The notes under the pieces are model-generated. The model searched no databases. It worked only from the letters and a program-made list of their open reading frames with translations, and had not been told where the DNA came from. A stretch of DNA of 64,000 bases, from NCBI GenBank assembly GCA_963708325.1, contig OY970203.1, positions 1,736,001 to 1,800,000 of the forward strand, read 5' to 3'. Position numbers and translations under genes: made by a program. Positions 51,938 to 60,421 of the stretch are shown one piece after another. The stretch's first letter is position 1; every line of letters starts with the position of its first letter. This DNA comes from G963708325 sp963708325 (lineage in GTDB: Bacteria; Actinomycetota; Thermoleophilia; Solirubrobacterales; 70-9).

Positions 51938-52321
51938 GTGCGCCCCATCATCTTGGCGATCCTGGTTGCCGCCGCCGCCCTGTGGGCGAGCGCCTGCGGG
52001 ACGCAGCGCATCCAGGTTCCCGAGGAGGACCCCACGTTCGAGGGCGCGGTGCTGTTCGCCGAGCGCTGCTCGGGCTGTCACACCCTCAGCGCCGCCGGCT
52101 CCCAGGGATCGGGCAACCGCAGCCTGCGCAACCAGGGTCCCAACCTCGACCAGCGCAAGGAGACCTACACGAGCGCGATGTTCGCGATCCGCAACGGCGG
52201 GTTCTCCGGCGCGATCATGCCCCAGAACATCGTCGTCGGCGACCAGGCGCAGAAGGTGGCCGGATTCGTCGCCCAGTGGTCGGGCAAGGACGCGAAGCGG
52301 CCTCCGCGCCCGGGCCAGTAG
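51938..52321 (+). CDS. Lipoprotein class I cytochrome c
   Basis: A 127-residue exported protein. The signal sequence IILAILVAAAALWASACGT ends in a lipobox, so Cys would be lipid-modified and anchor it outside the membrane. One heme c site, RCSGCHTL, is present, with a likely axial Met in GAIMPQNIVVG. It should carry electrons in the respiratory chain. GTG 51938 follows TATGAT by 9 nt, suggesting a very short or absent leader. It precedes serS by 28 bp. Confidence 0.88.
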   Translation: MRPIILAILVAAAALWASACGTQRIQVPEEDPTFEGAVLFAERCSGCHTLSAAGSQGSGNRSLRNQGPNLDQRKETYTSAMFAIRNGGFSGAIMPQNIVVGDQAQKVAGFVAQWSGKDAKRPPRPGQ

Positions 52322-52349
52322 CGACGGACCGGCGAGGGGGCCTGCCTCG

Positions 52350-53621
52350 CTCGACCTCAAGCTGATCCGCTCGGACCCGGACGCGGCGAGGGCTGCGCTT
52401 GCCCGCCGCGGCGAGGCCGACGCCGTCGACGAGCTGCTCAGGCTGGACGAGAGCCGCCGCGCGCTCCTGCCCCGGATCGAGGGGGGGAGGGCGGAGCAGA
52501 ACCGCGCATCGGAGGCGATCGCCGCGGCGAAGCGGTCCGGCGCCGACGCCGCCGGGGAGGTCGCGCGGATGCGGGAGCTGGCCGCGGAGATAAAGCGGCT
52601 CGAAGGCCAGCTCGCCGAGGTCGAGGCGGCGCGGGACGCACTGGCGGCATCGCTGCCGAACCTGCCCGACCCGGACGCCCCCGACGGCGAGACCGACGAG
52701 GACGCCGTCGTCTTGCGCGAGGTGGGCCGGCCGCCCCAGTTCGACTTCGAGCCGAAGGACCACGTCGAGCTGGGCGCGGCACTCGGCGTGATCGACATCG
52801 AGCGAGCGGGGCGAACCTCGGGCTCGCGCTTCGCCTACCTGCTCGGAGACCTCGTGCTGCTCGAGCTGGCCCTGGTGCGATTCGCGCTGGAGCTGCTGCG
52901 CGAGGAGGGCTTCGAGCCGGTGTCGCCTCCGGTGCTGGTGCGAGAGGAGGCGCTCTTCGGGACCGGCTTCTTCCCCGGCGAGCGCGAGATGATCTACGAG
53001 GTGCCCCGCGACGAGCTGTTCCTGGTCGGCACCTCCGAGGTCTCGCTGGCGGCGATGCACGCCGGCGAGATCCTCGCCGCCGGCGAGCTTCCGCTTCGCT
53101 ACGCGGGTTTCTCCACCTGCTTCCGCCGCGAGGCGGGAGCGGCGGGGCGCGACACTCGCGGCATCTTCCGCGTCCACCAGTTCGACAAGGTGGAGATGTT
53201 CACGTTCTGCGAGCCCGGCGAGTCGTCAGCCGAGCACGAGCGCCTGCTCGCCCTGCAAGAGCGCATCCTCGGAGTCCTGGAGATCCCCTATCGGGTCGTG
53301 AACATCCCGGTGGGGGAGTTGGGCGCCGCGGCGGCGAAGAAGTACGACTGCGAGGCGTGGATTCCCAGCCAGGAGCGCTATCGCGAGGTCACATCGTGCT
53401 CGAATACGACCGACTTCCAGGCCCGCCGGCTGGACTGCCGCTACCGGCCCGGGGAAGGGAAGCAGCCCGTTCCCGTGCACACCCTGAACGGCACGGCGGT
53501 CGCGGTGGGGCGCACGCTGATCGCGATCATGGAGAATCGCCAGGGCGCCGACGGCACGGTCGACGTGCCGGAAGTGCTGACAGCGAACGGCGCGCCGCCT
53601 AAGATGGGTCGGCGGGAGTGA
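52350..53621 (+). CDS. serS: Serine-tRNA ligase
   Basis: A class II synthetase of about 423 residues that charges tRNA-Ser. It has the N-terminal coiled coil that grips the tRNA long arm (residues about 30-100), motif 2 FSTCFRREAGAAGRDTRGIF with RVHQFDKVEMF, and motif 3 NGTAVAVGRTLIAIMENRQ. The conserved N-terminus LDLKLIRSDPDAARAAL begins at 52350, where the codon is CTC; no ATG, GTG or TTG lies in frame nearby, although CGAGGGGG sits 9 nt before. The start therefore remains unresolved (CTG 52362 is possible). The stop overlaps the next gene as GTGA. Confidence 0.9.
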   Translation, partial: LDLKLIRSDPDAARAALARRGEADAVDELLRLDESRRALLPRIEGGRAEQNRASEAIAAAKRSGADAAGEVARMRELAAEIKRLEGQLAEVEAARDALAASLPNLPDPDAPDGETDEDAVVLREVGRPPQFDFEPKDHVELGAALGVIDIERAGRTSGSRFAYLLGDLVLLELALVRFALELLREEGFEPVSPPVLVREEALFGTGFFPGEREMIYEVPRDELFLVGTSEVSLAAMHAGEILAAGELPLRYAGFSTCFRREAGAAGRDTRGIFRVHQFDKVEMFTFCEPGESSAEHERLLALQERILGVLEIPYRVVNIPVGELGAAAAKKYDCEAWIPSQERYREVTSCSNTTDFQARRLDCRYRPGEGKQPVPVHTLNGTAVAVGRTLIAIMENRQGADGTVDVPEVLTANGAPPKMGRRE

Positions 53622-54322
53622 TCAACAGGAAGCCCAAACGCGTGATCCTGTGTGACGATCACCAGATCGTCCGGGATGCGATCAAGAGCCGGATGGCCGG
53701 CAACGACTCGCTGGAGATCGTCGGCGAGGCGGAGGACGGCCGCGACGTGGTGGACCGCGTTCGCGACCTCAAGCCCGACGTCGTGATCATGGACGTCGAG
53801 CTGCCGAAGCGCGACGGGATCGAGGCGACCCGCGCCGTGATCCGGGCCCGGCCGGAGACCCGCGTGATCATCTTCACCGGGCACGCCCAGCCGGACCTGC
53901 TGGCACTCGCGCTTCGCGCCGGCGCGTCGGGCTACGTGCTGAAGTCGGCGCCCGCCGAGGACATCGCCCGCGCCGTCAAGGTCGTCTCCTCGGGCGGGAC
54001 CTTCCTCGGCGGGGACTTCGCCGGCTCGACCGGCGAGGTGGAGAAGCTGCTCGAGCTGTCCCCGCGGGAGCGCCAGATCCTCGAGCTGCTCGCCGAGGGG
54101 CTGCGCGTGAAGGACATCGCCGACCAGCTCTCGCTCAGCCCCGCGACCGTGCACACGCACGTCCGCAACGCGATCGCAAAGCTCGAGGTCGACACCCGCA
54201 CGGAAGCCGTCGCGCTCGCCGTGCGGTTCAGCTACCTGAGCGCCGAGGGCGGCGTCGAGGAGATCGACGAAGAGGAGGAAGCGGTCGGAGACGCCGGCGA
54301 GGCCGGCGCCGAGCTCGCCTAG
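53618..54322 (+). CDS. NarL/FixJ-type response regulator
   Basis: A 234-residue regulator. The receiver domain has CDDHQIVRDAI, the phosphoacceptor in VVIMDVELPKRDG, Thr in IIFTGHAQPD and Lys in YVLKSAPAE. The LuxR-type helix-turn-helix is LSPRERQILELLAEGLRVKDIADQLSLSP with TVHTHVRNAIAKLEV. An acidic tail (EEIDEEEEAVG) follows. GTG 53618 overlaps the serS stop as GTGA. No histidine kinase is adjacent, so it is an orphan here. Its stop overlaps the convergent msrB stop in CTAG. Confidence 0.93.
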   Translation: MINRKPKRVILCDDHQIVRDAIKSRMAGNDSLEIVGEAEDGRDVVDRVRDLKPDVVIMDVELPKRDGIEATRAVIRARPETRVIIFTGHAQPDLLALALRAGASGYVLKSAPAEDIARAVKVVSSGGTFLGGDFAGSTGEVEKLLELSPRERQILELLAEGLRVKDIADQLSLSPATVHTHVRNAIAKLEVDTRTEAVALAVRFSYLSAEGGVEEIDEEEEAVGDAGEAGAELA

Positions 54323-54756
54323 GTCCGGCCCTCGCCGGAGTCGCCGCCCTCCGCGCGATCGAGGTCCAGTGCGGCCGAGTTGATGCAGTAGCGCATCCCG
54401 GTCGGCTCCGGACCGTCCTCGAACACGTGCCCGAGGTGGGCGTCGCAGCGGGCGCAGAGCACCTCGGTGCGGCGCATCATCAGGCTGTTGTCGGCGCGGG
54501 TCTTGACGCGGCCCTCGTCGATCGCCTCGTAGAAGCTCGGCCAGCCGGTGCCCGAGTCGTACTTGGTGTCGGAGTCGAAGAGCTCGCTGTCGCAGCAGGC
54601 GCAGCGATACGTGCCACGGTCCTTGGTGTCCCAGTAGATCCCGCTGAAGGCGGGCTCGGTCCCCGCCTTTCGCGTCACCTCGTACTGCTCGGGCGTGAGC
54701 TGCGCCCGCCAATCCTCGTCGGACTTCGTCAGCTTCTCCATCGCCTCCTCGTTCAT
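54319..54756 (-). CDS. msrB: Peptide-methionine (R)-S-oxide reductase
   Basis: A 145-residue MsrB that repairs methionine-R-sulfoxide. It has LTPEQYEVTRKAGTEPAFSG, structural zinc cysteines in CACCDSELF and CARCDAHLGHVF, GTGWPSFYEA, and the catalytic Cys in GMRYCINSAAL. ATG 54756 matches the family N-terminus; an open frame to 54978 is unsupported. It is divergent from the PP2C phosphatase gene with 46 bp between starts. Confidence 0.96.
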   Translation of the reverse strand: MNEEAMEKLTKSDEDWRAQLTPEQYEVTRKAGTEPAFSGIYWDTKDRGTYRCACCDSELFDSDTKYDSGTGWPSFYEAIDEGRVKTRADNSLMMRRTEVLCARCDAHLGHVFEDGPEPTGMRYCINSAALDLDRAEGGDSGEGRT

Positions 54757-54802
54757 CGGTGGACTACCTGGAGGGTAGCGGCCGTCCCGAGCTATCTTCT
54801 GG

Positions 54803-56446
54803 ATGGTGAGAGGTGTGGGAGCGGGATCGAAGAAGGTGACGCTGTGGCTGCCGATGTGCCTGGCGCTCGCCGCGGGCATCGCTGTGGTCGACGCGGTCGA
54901 AGGCTCGATGGCGAACCTGATCGGGCTGCAGGCCGTGCCGCCGCTGATCGCCGCGACGGTGCTGTCCCCCCGCCGCACCGCGGTGGTCTCGGTCGCGTGC
55001 GTCGCGCTCGCAGCCGTGAGCGGGATCTGGGACAGCGTCTTCGGCGCCTTCGACGCCTACCTGGTCCGAGTGTTCACGGTCGTCCTGGCGGGGACGGCCG
55101 CGATCTGGCTTTCCCACCTTCGCTTCAGCCTGATCGCCGCCCGCCGCCGCGCCGCCGCCCTGGCGCAGGCGGGGCTGCTGTTCGAGAGCTCGCTGGACCC
55201 GCGCGCTGTAGTCGAGCGGATCGCGCGGCTTGCCGTGCCGCTGCTCGCCGACGTCGCCGCCGTGGAGCTGGTCAACGACCAGGGCCAGATCCGGCGCGTC
55301 GCCACGGCCGGGCTCAACATGCGGCTGGAGCGGCTGATGGACAGCCAGCGGACGCTGTCCATCGACCCGGACGGGCCCCATCCGGCCGCGCGGGCGTTGC
55401 GCAGCGGCTCCACCCAGCTGCTCTCGTCGGTCCCCGACTCGGTGATGCGGGAGATCGCCCAGGGCGGTGCTCACTTCGACTTTCTCGACGAGCTCGGGCT
55501 GCGCTGGGGAGCGTGCGTGCCGCTGCGCGCGCGCGGCAAGTCGCTCGGCGTGCTCACGCTGGGCTCCGTCACCACCGCGCAGCCCGACGCCGAGGACCTG
55601 CGGGCGGCCGAGGAGCTGGCCCGCCGCGCCGCGCTTGCCCTGGACGCCGCCCACCTGCACCGCTCCCAGGTGGTCACCTCCAGGACGCTTCAGCAGGGCA
55701 TCCTCCCCGACCAGCTGGAGACGATCCCGGGGATCCGCTCGGCCGGGACGATCATGCCCGGAAGCGCGGAGATCGGAGGCGACGTCTACGACGTGTTCGC
55801 CTCGGGGGAGGGCCGCTGGGCGGCGGCGATCGCCGACGTCTGCGGCAAGGGACCGCACGCCGCCAGCCTCGCCTCGCTGGTCCGCCACACGCTGCGCGCG
55901 AACGCGCTGCGCGACCCGGGGCCCAGCGAGGCCCTCTCCATGCTGAACTCGGCGATGGTCCGCCAGGGCGTGGACGGGCGCTTCTGCACGGTCGCCTACG
56001 CGGTGCTCGAGCAGCACGGGGACACCATCCGGGCCACGGTCAGTCGCGGCGGTCATCCGCCGGTGATGGTGCTGCGTTCCGACGGCGCCGTCGAGCCGGT
56101 CGGCCCCGCCGGCAGCCTGCTCGGCGTGCTGCCGGACCCGCGGCTCAGCGACGAGGAGGTGGAGCTGGGGCGCGGCGACTCGCTGGTCTTCTACACCGAC
56201 GGGCTGATCGAGGCCGGCCGCGTCGACGCGCTCGGCCTCGACCGGGTCGAGTCGCTGCTCGGGCGCAGCTGGGGTCTGCGACCGGAGGAGATCGCGGAGC
56301 GGCTGGTGCGCGAGGCCGAGACCTTCGAGAAGGACGGACCCCGCGACGACGTGGCGATCCTCGTCCTCCAGCGCGAGGGCGGCTTCCGCCAGCGCGGCTT
56401 TCGCAGCGGGCAGAGGGGCGCGGAGCCCGTCTCTCACCGGGCCTGA
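54803..56446 (+). CDS. Membrane GAF-PP2C/SpoIIE phosphatase
   Basis: A 547-residue signalling phosphatase. Four hydrophobic segments in residues 10-105 anchor it; a GAF domain (about 125-290) follows, with a short coiled region to the PP2C-like SpoIIE domain (about 305-530). That domain has AEIGGDVYDVF and WAAAIADVCGKGPHAASLASLVR with metal-binding Asp residues, and DSLVFYTDGLIEAG plus PRDDVAILVLQ. RsbU/P-type enzymes of this kind dephosphorylate anti-sigma antagonists. TATCTT lies 4-7 nt before ATG 54803/GTG 54806. Its 3' end overlaps the convergent MFS gene by 13 bp. Confidence 0.9.
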   Translation: MVRGVGAGSKKVTLWLPMCLALAAGIAVVDAVEGSMANLIGLQAVPPLIAATVLSPRRTAVVSVACVALAAVSGIWDSVFGAFDAYLVRVFTVVLAGTAAIWLSHLRFSLIAARRRAAALAQAGLLFESSLDPRAVVERIARLAVPLLADVAAVELVNDQGQIRRVATAGLNMRLERLMDSQRTLSIDPDGPHPAARALRSGSTQLLSSVPDSVMREIAQGGAHFDFLDELGLRWGACVPLRARGKSLGVLTLGSVTTAQPDAEDLRAAEELARRAALALDAAHLHRSQVVTSRTLQQGILPDQLETIPGIRSAGTIMPGSAEIGGDVYDVFASGEGRWAAAIADVCGKGPHAASLASLVRHTLRANALRDPGPSEALSMLNSAMVRQGVDGRFCTVAYAVLEQHGDTIRATVSRGGHPPVMVLRSDGAVEPVGPAGSLLGVLPDPRLSDEEVELGRGDSLVFYTDGLIEAGRVDALGLDRVESLLGRSWGLRPEEIAERLVREAETFEKDGPRDDVAILVLQREGGFRQRGFRSGQRGAEPVSHRA

Positions 56447-57624
56447 GGGACCGGCTCTCCTTCCGGCTGGGCGCCGACGCTGAGCGAGGCCACCACGGCC
56501 GAGACCCCGGCAAATGCAAAGGCGAGCCAGAACGAGGCCGCGTATCCGCCCAGCGCCGCCGCCGCCCCGGCCAGCGGCGCGCCGACGCCCAGCCCGATGT
56601 CGAAGAAGGCGGTGAACGTCCCGAGGGCGACGCCGCGGCGGCTGTCCGGCACGCGCTCGATCACGACGAGCGACAGCGACGGATAGATCGTCGAGAACGC
56701 CGCTCCCATCGCCAGCGAGCCGGCGAGCGCCGCGGGAAGGCTGTTCGAAAGCGCGATCACCGCCAGCCCGACGGCCTCCACGCAGGCGGCGCCGACGCTG
56801 GCGCGGGCGGCGCCGACCCGGTCCGGCAGCCCGCCGGCTACGAGGCGGGTGACAACCACGGTGGCCGCGAACGCGGTGAAGGCGGCGGCACCGTGGCCGA
56901 CGCCCCGCGCGCCGAGGTGAAGGACGATGAACCCCGCCATCGCCGCGTAGCCGACGGTGGCCAAAGAGAGCGCGATCCCCGGGCCGATCGACTCGCGCGC
57001 GAGCAGCGGACCGACCTCGCTGCGCGTCCGGGGTGCCGAGTCGCGCGGGATCCGCGAGGCGACGGCTGCGCCGCAAAGGGGCGAGACCGCCGCGAACGCC
57101 CAGACCAGGCCGTAGCCGGAGGCGTGGAGCAGCAGCTCGCCGATCAGCGGCCCGAGGCTGAGCCCGCTCCACACGGCGAGCCCGTATAGGCCGATCACGC
57201 GCCCCCGGCGCTCGGCAGGGGCGAGGTCGACGGCCCACGCGGCGCCGGCGGTGAACACCATCCCCTCGCCGGCGCCGAGGACGAGCCGGGCGCCGATCAG
57301 CCCCGAGATCCCGGCGGGGACGAAGTAAAGGCAGCCTGCGGCGGCCGCCAGCAGCGAGCCGGCGAGCAGCGCGGGGCGGCGGCCGCGGAGGTCGGCGATG
57401 TGGCCCGCCACCGGCCTTCCCACGAGGGCGGTGAAGGCGAAGGCGCCGATCACGAGGCCGACGGCGACGTCGCCGGAGTCCAGCGGGCCGCGGACGTAGC
57501 GCGGCAGCACCGGCAGCACGGCGCCGACGGCGAGGATCGTGAGCATGGTGGCGGCGAAGATCCCGGCGAACGCCGTCAGCGCCTCGCCGCCGGGGCGCCG
57601 GCTGTCAGCTGCCACTCCCCTCAT
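56434..57624 (-). CDS. MFS transporter
   Basis: A 396-residue major facilitator protein with 12 predicted helices. The loop 2-3 motif is GHIADLRGRRPALLAG, and the second-half equivalent is ARESIGPG followed by GGLPDRVGAARA. It resembles drug/metabolite efflux permeases of the DHA1 type (motif C-like GAGEGMVFTAGAAWAVDL in helix 5). The substrate is unknown. ATG 57624 begins MRGVAADSRRPGGEALTAF; longer frames lack hydrophobic content. Confidence 0.88.
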   Translation of the reverse strand: MRGVAADSRRPGGEALTAFAGIFAATMLTILAVGAVLPVLPRYVRGPLDSGDVAVGLVIGAFAFTALVGRPVAGHIADLRGRRPALLAGSLLAAAAGCLYFVPAGISGLIGARLVLGAGEGMVFTAGAAWAVDLAPAERRGRVIGLYGLAVWSGLSLGPLIGELLLHASGYGLVWAFAAVSPLCGAAVASRIPRDSAPRTRSEVGPLLARESIGPGIALSLATVGYAAMAGFIVLHLGARGVGHGAAAFTAFAATVVVTRLVAGGLPDRVGAARASVGAACVEAVGLAVIALSNSLPAALAGSLAMGAAFSTIYPSLSLVVIERVPDSRRGVALGTFTAFFDIGLGVGAPLAGAAAALGGYAASFWLAFAFAGVSAVVASLSVGAQPEGEPVPQAR

Positions 57625-57652
57625 CGAGGCCGGATTGTTAGCGGGACGGTCC

Positions 57653-60256
57653 CTAGTCGGGGGTCGCGGGCCCCACGGGCGTCTCGAGCAGCGACCGGAA
57701 CGGCTCTCGCTGCGAGCCGCCGCGATCCCGGTCCATCGACGGCTCGTAGACGGCGAACCTGCTGCGGCCCTCCGCCTTTGCCGCATACAGGGCCAGGTCG
57801 GCCCGGATCATCAGCTCGTCGCCGCGGACGGCGTCGTCGACGATCACGACCCCGACGCTCACCGTCCCAGTCGGCTCGCCGTGGATCAGGATCTTGCGCC
57901 GGGCCATCGTCGCGACGAGGTCGGCGGCCACCGAGCCCGCCTCTGCAGCATCGGCCTCCGCGAGGATCGCGGCGAACTCGTCGCCGCCGAAGCGGGCAAG
58001 GAAGTCCGTCTTGCGCAGCCGCCGGCGCAGCTGGATCCCGGCCTCGTGGATCAGGTCGTCGCCGGCGCTGTGGCCAAGCGCGTCGTTTACCTGCTTCAAC
58101 CCGTCGAGGTCGATCGACAGCATCGCGCCTCGCCAGCCGTAGCGGGCACCGCGCTCGAGGTGGCGCCGCAGCTCCTCGTTGAAGTGCCGGCGGTTGGGAA
58201 GACCGGTGAGCTCGTCGTGGGTCGCGAGGTGCGCGAGCTTCGCCTGCGCGGCTTTCAGCTCGGTGATGTCCGAGACGGTGCCGACAAAGCCGGAGATCCC
58301 GCCGTCGTCGGCGCGCACGGCGATCGCGCGTCCCGCCACCCAGACGGTCTTGCCGTCCGGCCTGAGGTAGCGGTGCTCCAACTCGAACTCCCGGCCCTTG
58401 CGGCTCGCCTCGACCCAGGACTCGGTCAGCCGCTCGAGATCGTCCGGATGAATCGACCGGCGCCAGCCGTCGCCGAGAGGGGCTTCCGGATCCACTCCGG
58501 CCAGCTCGCACCAGCGCTCGTTGGTGTATGTGCAGCGGCCCTGTGCGTCGGTCTCGAAGATGCCGACGGGGGCGGCCGCGGCCAGGGCGCGGTAGCGCCG
58601 CTCGCTCGACTGGATCGCCTGCTCGAAGTGACGGCGCTCGCTGACGTCGGCGATGTGGGCGACGAGCCGGATCGGTGCACCGCCCTCTTCGCGGAGCACC
58701 GCCACGCTGACCTGGGCGTAGACGACGTGGCCGTCGCCATGGATGAAGCGCTTCTGACGCTCGAACCCGTCGCTTTCCCCGCTGAGCGTCCGCTGCAGCT
58801 CGACCTCGTCGGCGGGGAGATCCGCGGGATGGGTTATCTCGGCGAAGGTCATCGCCAGCAGCTCGTGCCGGGAGCGGCCGACAATCCGGCAGAGGGCGTC
58901 GTTCACGTGCAGGAGACGGCCGACGTTCTCCTTCTCGGGACTCACGATCGCCATTCCCACCGGTGCGTTGTCGAAGGTGGTGCGGAAGCGCTCCTCCGCC
59001 TCCCTGAGCACGGTCTCCTGCCGCTTGCGCTCGGTGATGTCCCGGATGATCGCCGTGAAGGTGAGATCGTCGCCCGATCCTTGGCTGGAAAGCGACAGCT
59101 CGATCGCGAACTCGACGCCGTCCTTGCGCAGGCCGGTCCGCTCGCTGGACGAACCGACCAGCCGGGGCCGCCCGCCGCCGGCGACCCGGTTGAAGCTTGC
59201 GTGGTGCTGGGCGCGAAGCCGCTGCGGCATCAGGCGCGCAACGGGCATCCCGATCGCCTCCTCCGCCGTGTAGCCGAACATCCGCTCGGCGGCGGGGTTG
59301 AAGATCGTGATCCTCGCGGCGTTGTCGGTCGAGACGATTGCGTCGTTGGCGTGCCTGGTCAGCTCGTGAACGGTCTCGACCGCGTGGCTGCGCTCGCCGT
59401 CGATGCGGTCGAGCCAGCGAGCCATCGTCAGCACCAGGGTCGTGAGCGCGGCGATCATCACCGTCGCCACGAGCCAGTCGCCGAGGGGGTACCCGAAGAG
59501 CCCGGCGTGCTGCCCGGCGAGTCGCAGCGCCCGCACCAGGATCGGAAGGGCGAGCGCGATTGGCAGCAGACGGCGGGCGAGGGCGCCGCCGTAACTGTCG
59601 CTGACGAGCAGCGTCATGCCTCCCAGGGTGGGCCGCGCCAGCAGGATCGCGGCCGCCAGGGTGAGGATCGCGATCGCCGTTTGGGGCGCCATCGCCGTGT
59701 AGGTCCCGACCCCGTACAGGGAGTGAACCTCGGTGACGTATCCGATCAAGCCGAGCAGGCCGACCGCGCCGGCCGCCACGGTCAGCGGGTTCGCGACCGT
59801 GAAGCGGCCGAGCCCCGCGTCCCAGGCGAGCAGCGCGGTCCCGAGCATCAGCAGGCTCGCGGCCGTGTTGGGGGCCATCCTCCCCGGCGGCGAGTTGACG
59901 CCGGCTTCGCGGGCCCCGTTGAACAGAAGCCCGTCGATGCCGAGGCTCCAGCCAAGCAGGTACTCGGCGAGCGTGGCGGTCGCGATCGCCGCGACGGTTG
60001 CCGCGAGCACCAGTGCGACGGACCGCTCGCCGGTTGAGGGAGAGCTGCGGGCGAGCAGCCGCGCCGCGGCGGCGGCGAGCAGGAGGCAGACCGCCGTGTT
60101 CGCCTTCATCGTCGTGTGAGTGCTGAACCCGTGCCTGAACACGCCGAGGTCGAGCAGCCAGCTGAGCAGGGCGAGCAGGGCGAGCAGTCCGACGGCGAGC
60201 GTCAGCACGGCCGACGCCGTGCGCATGCGGGCAATCAGGCGAGGATCGGTTTGCAC
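57653..60256 (-). CDS. Membrane diguanylate cyclase with three PAS domains
   Basis: An 867-residue sensor. About eight membrane segments lie in residues 10-285. Three PAS/PAC units follow: VHELTRHANDAIVSTDNAAR to IRDITERKRQ; EERFRTTFDNAPVGMAIV to HIADVSERRHF; and RRYRALAAAAPVGIFETD to VSDITELKAA. The GGDEF domain starts LAHLATHDELTGLPNRRHF and has the intact active site FLARFGGDEFAAIL, so it should make cyclic di-GMP. No EAL domain is attached. The start is GTG 60256. c-di-GMP often controls exopolysaccharide production, so a link with the 1-16 kb locus is possible. Confidence 0.92.
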   Translation of the reverse strand: MQTDPRLIARMRTASAVLTLAVGLLALLALLSWLLDLGVFRHGFSTHTTMKANTAVCLLLAAAAARLLARSSPSTGERSVALVLAATVAAIATATLAEYLLGWSLGIDGLLFNGAREAGVNSPPGRMAPNTAASLLMLGTALLAWDAGLGRFTVANPLTVAAGAVGLLGLIGYVTEVHSLYGVGTYTAMAPQTAIAILTLAAAILLARPTLGGMTLLVSDSYGGALARRLLPIALALPILVRALRLAGQHAGLFGYPLGDWLVATVMIAALTTLVLTMARWLDRIDGERSHAVETVHELTRHANDAIVSTDNAARITIFNPAAERMFGYTAEEAIGMPVARLMPQRLRAQHHASFNRVAGGGRPRLVGSSSERTGLRKDGVEFAIELSLSSQGSGDDLTFTAIIRDITERKRQETVLREAEERFRTTFDNAPVGMAIVSPEKENVGRLLHVNDALCRIVGRSRHELLAMTFAEITHPADLPADEVELQRTLSGESDGFERQKRFIHGDGHVVYAQVSVAVLREEGGAPIRLVAHIADVSERRHFEQAIQSSERRYRALAAAAPVGIFETDAQGRCTYTNERWCELAGVDPEAPLGDGWRRSIHPDDLERLTESWVEASRKGREFELEHRYLRPDGKTVWVAGRAIAVRADDGGISGFVGTVSDITELKAAQAKLAHLATHDELTGLPNRRHFNEELRRHLERGARYGWRGAMLSIDLDGLKQVNDALGHSAGDDLIHEAGIQLRRRLRKTDFLARFGGDEFAAILAEADAAEAGSVAADLVATMARRKILIHGEPTGTVSVGVVIVDDAVRGDELMIRADLALYAAKAEGRSRFAVYEPSMDRDRGGSQREPFRSLLETPVGPATPD

Positions 60257-60263
60257 TAAGGGA

Positions 60264-60297
60264 AGGCTTCTGTGACGGCACCAGGCTTCCTGTGACG
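60264..60297. repeat. Two direct repeats upstream of the diguanylate cyclase gene
   Basis: AGGCTTCTGTGACG (60264-60277) and AGGCTTCCTGTGACG (60283-60297) are nearly identical direct repeats about two helical turns apart, just upstream of the GTG at 60256. This spacing suits a dimeric regulator, but no binding protein can be named. The rest of the 165-bp divergent region shows nothing I can identify. Confidence 0.6.
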
Positions 60298-60421
60298 ACA
60301 CGGAATCGCACAGGCACAGGACGCCCTTACGGCCCCGATCGGCACGAGGCCCTCCGAGCTTTAGCGATTTCCCGATTCCCCCAGGGGGGCGAGTCGGCCT
60401 GGCTTGGGTCTCAAGCAAGTG

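Noticed and set aside
60257..60421. c-di-GMP riboswitch upstream of the PAS-GGDEF or phosphoesterase gene
   Set aside because: I looked for the conserved GEMM core on both strands and did not find it; the region only shows two direct repeats.
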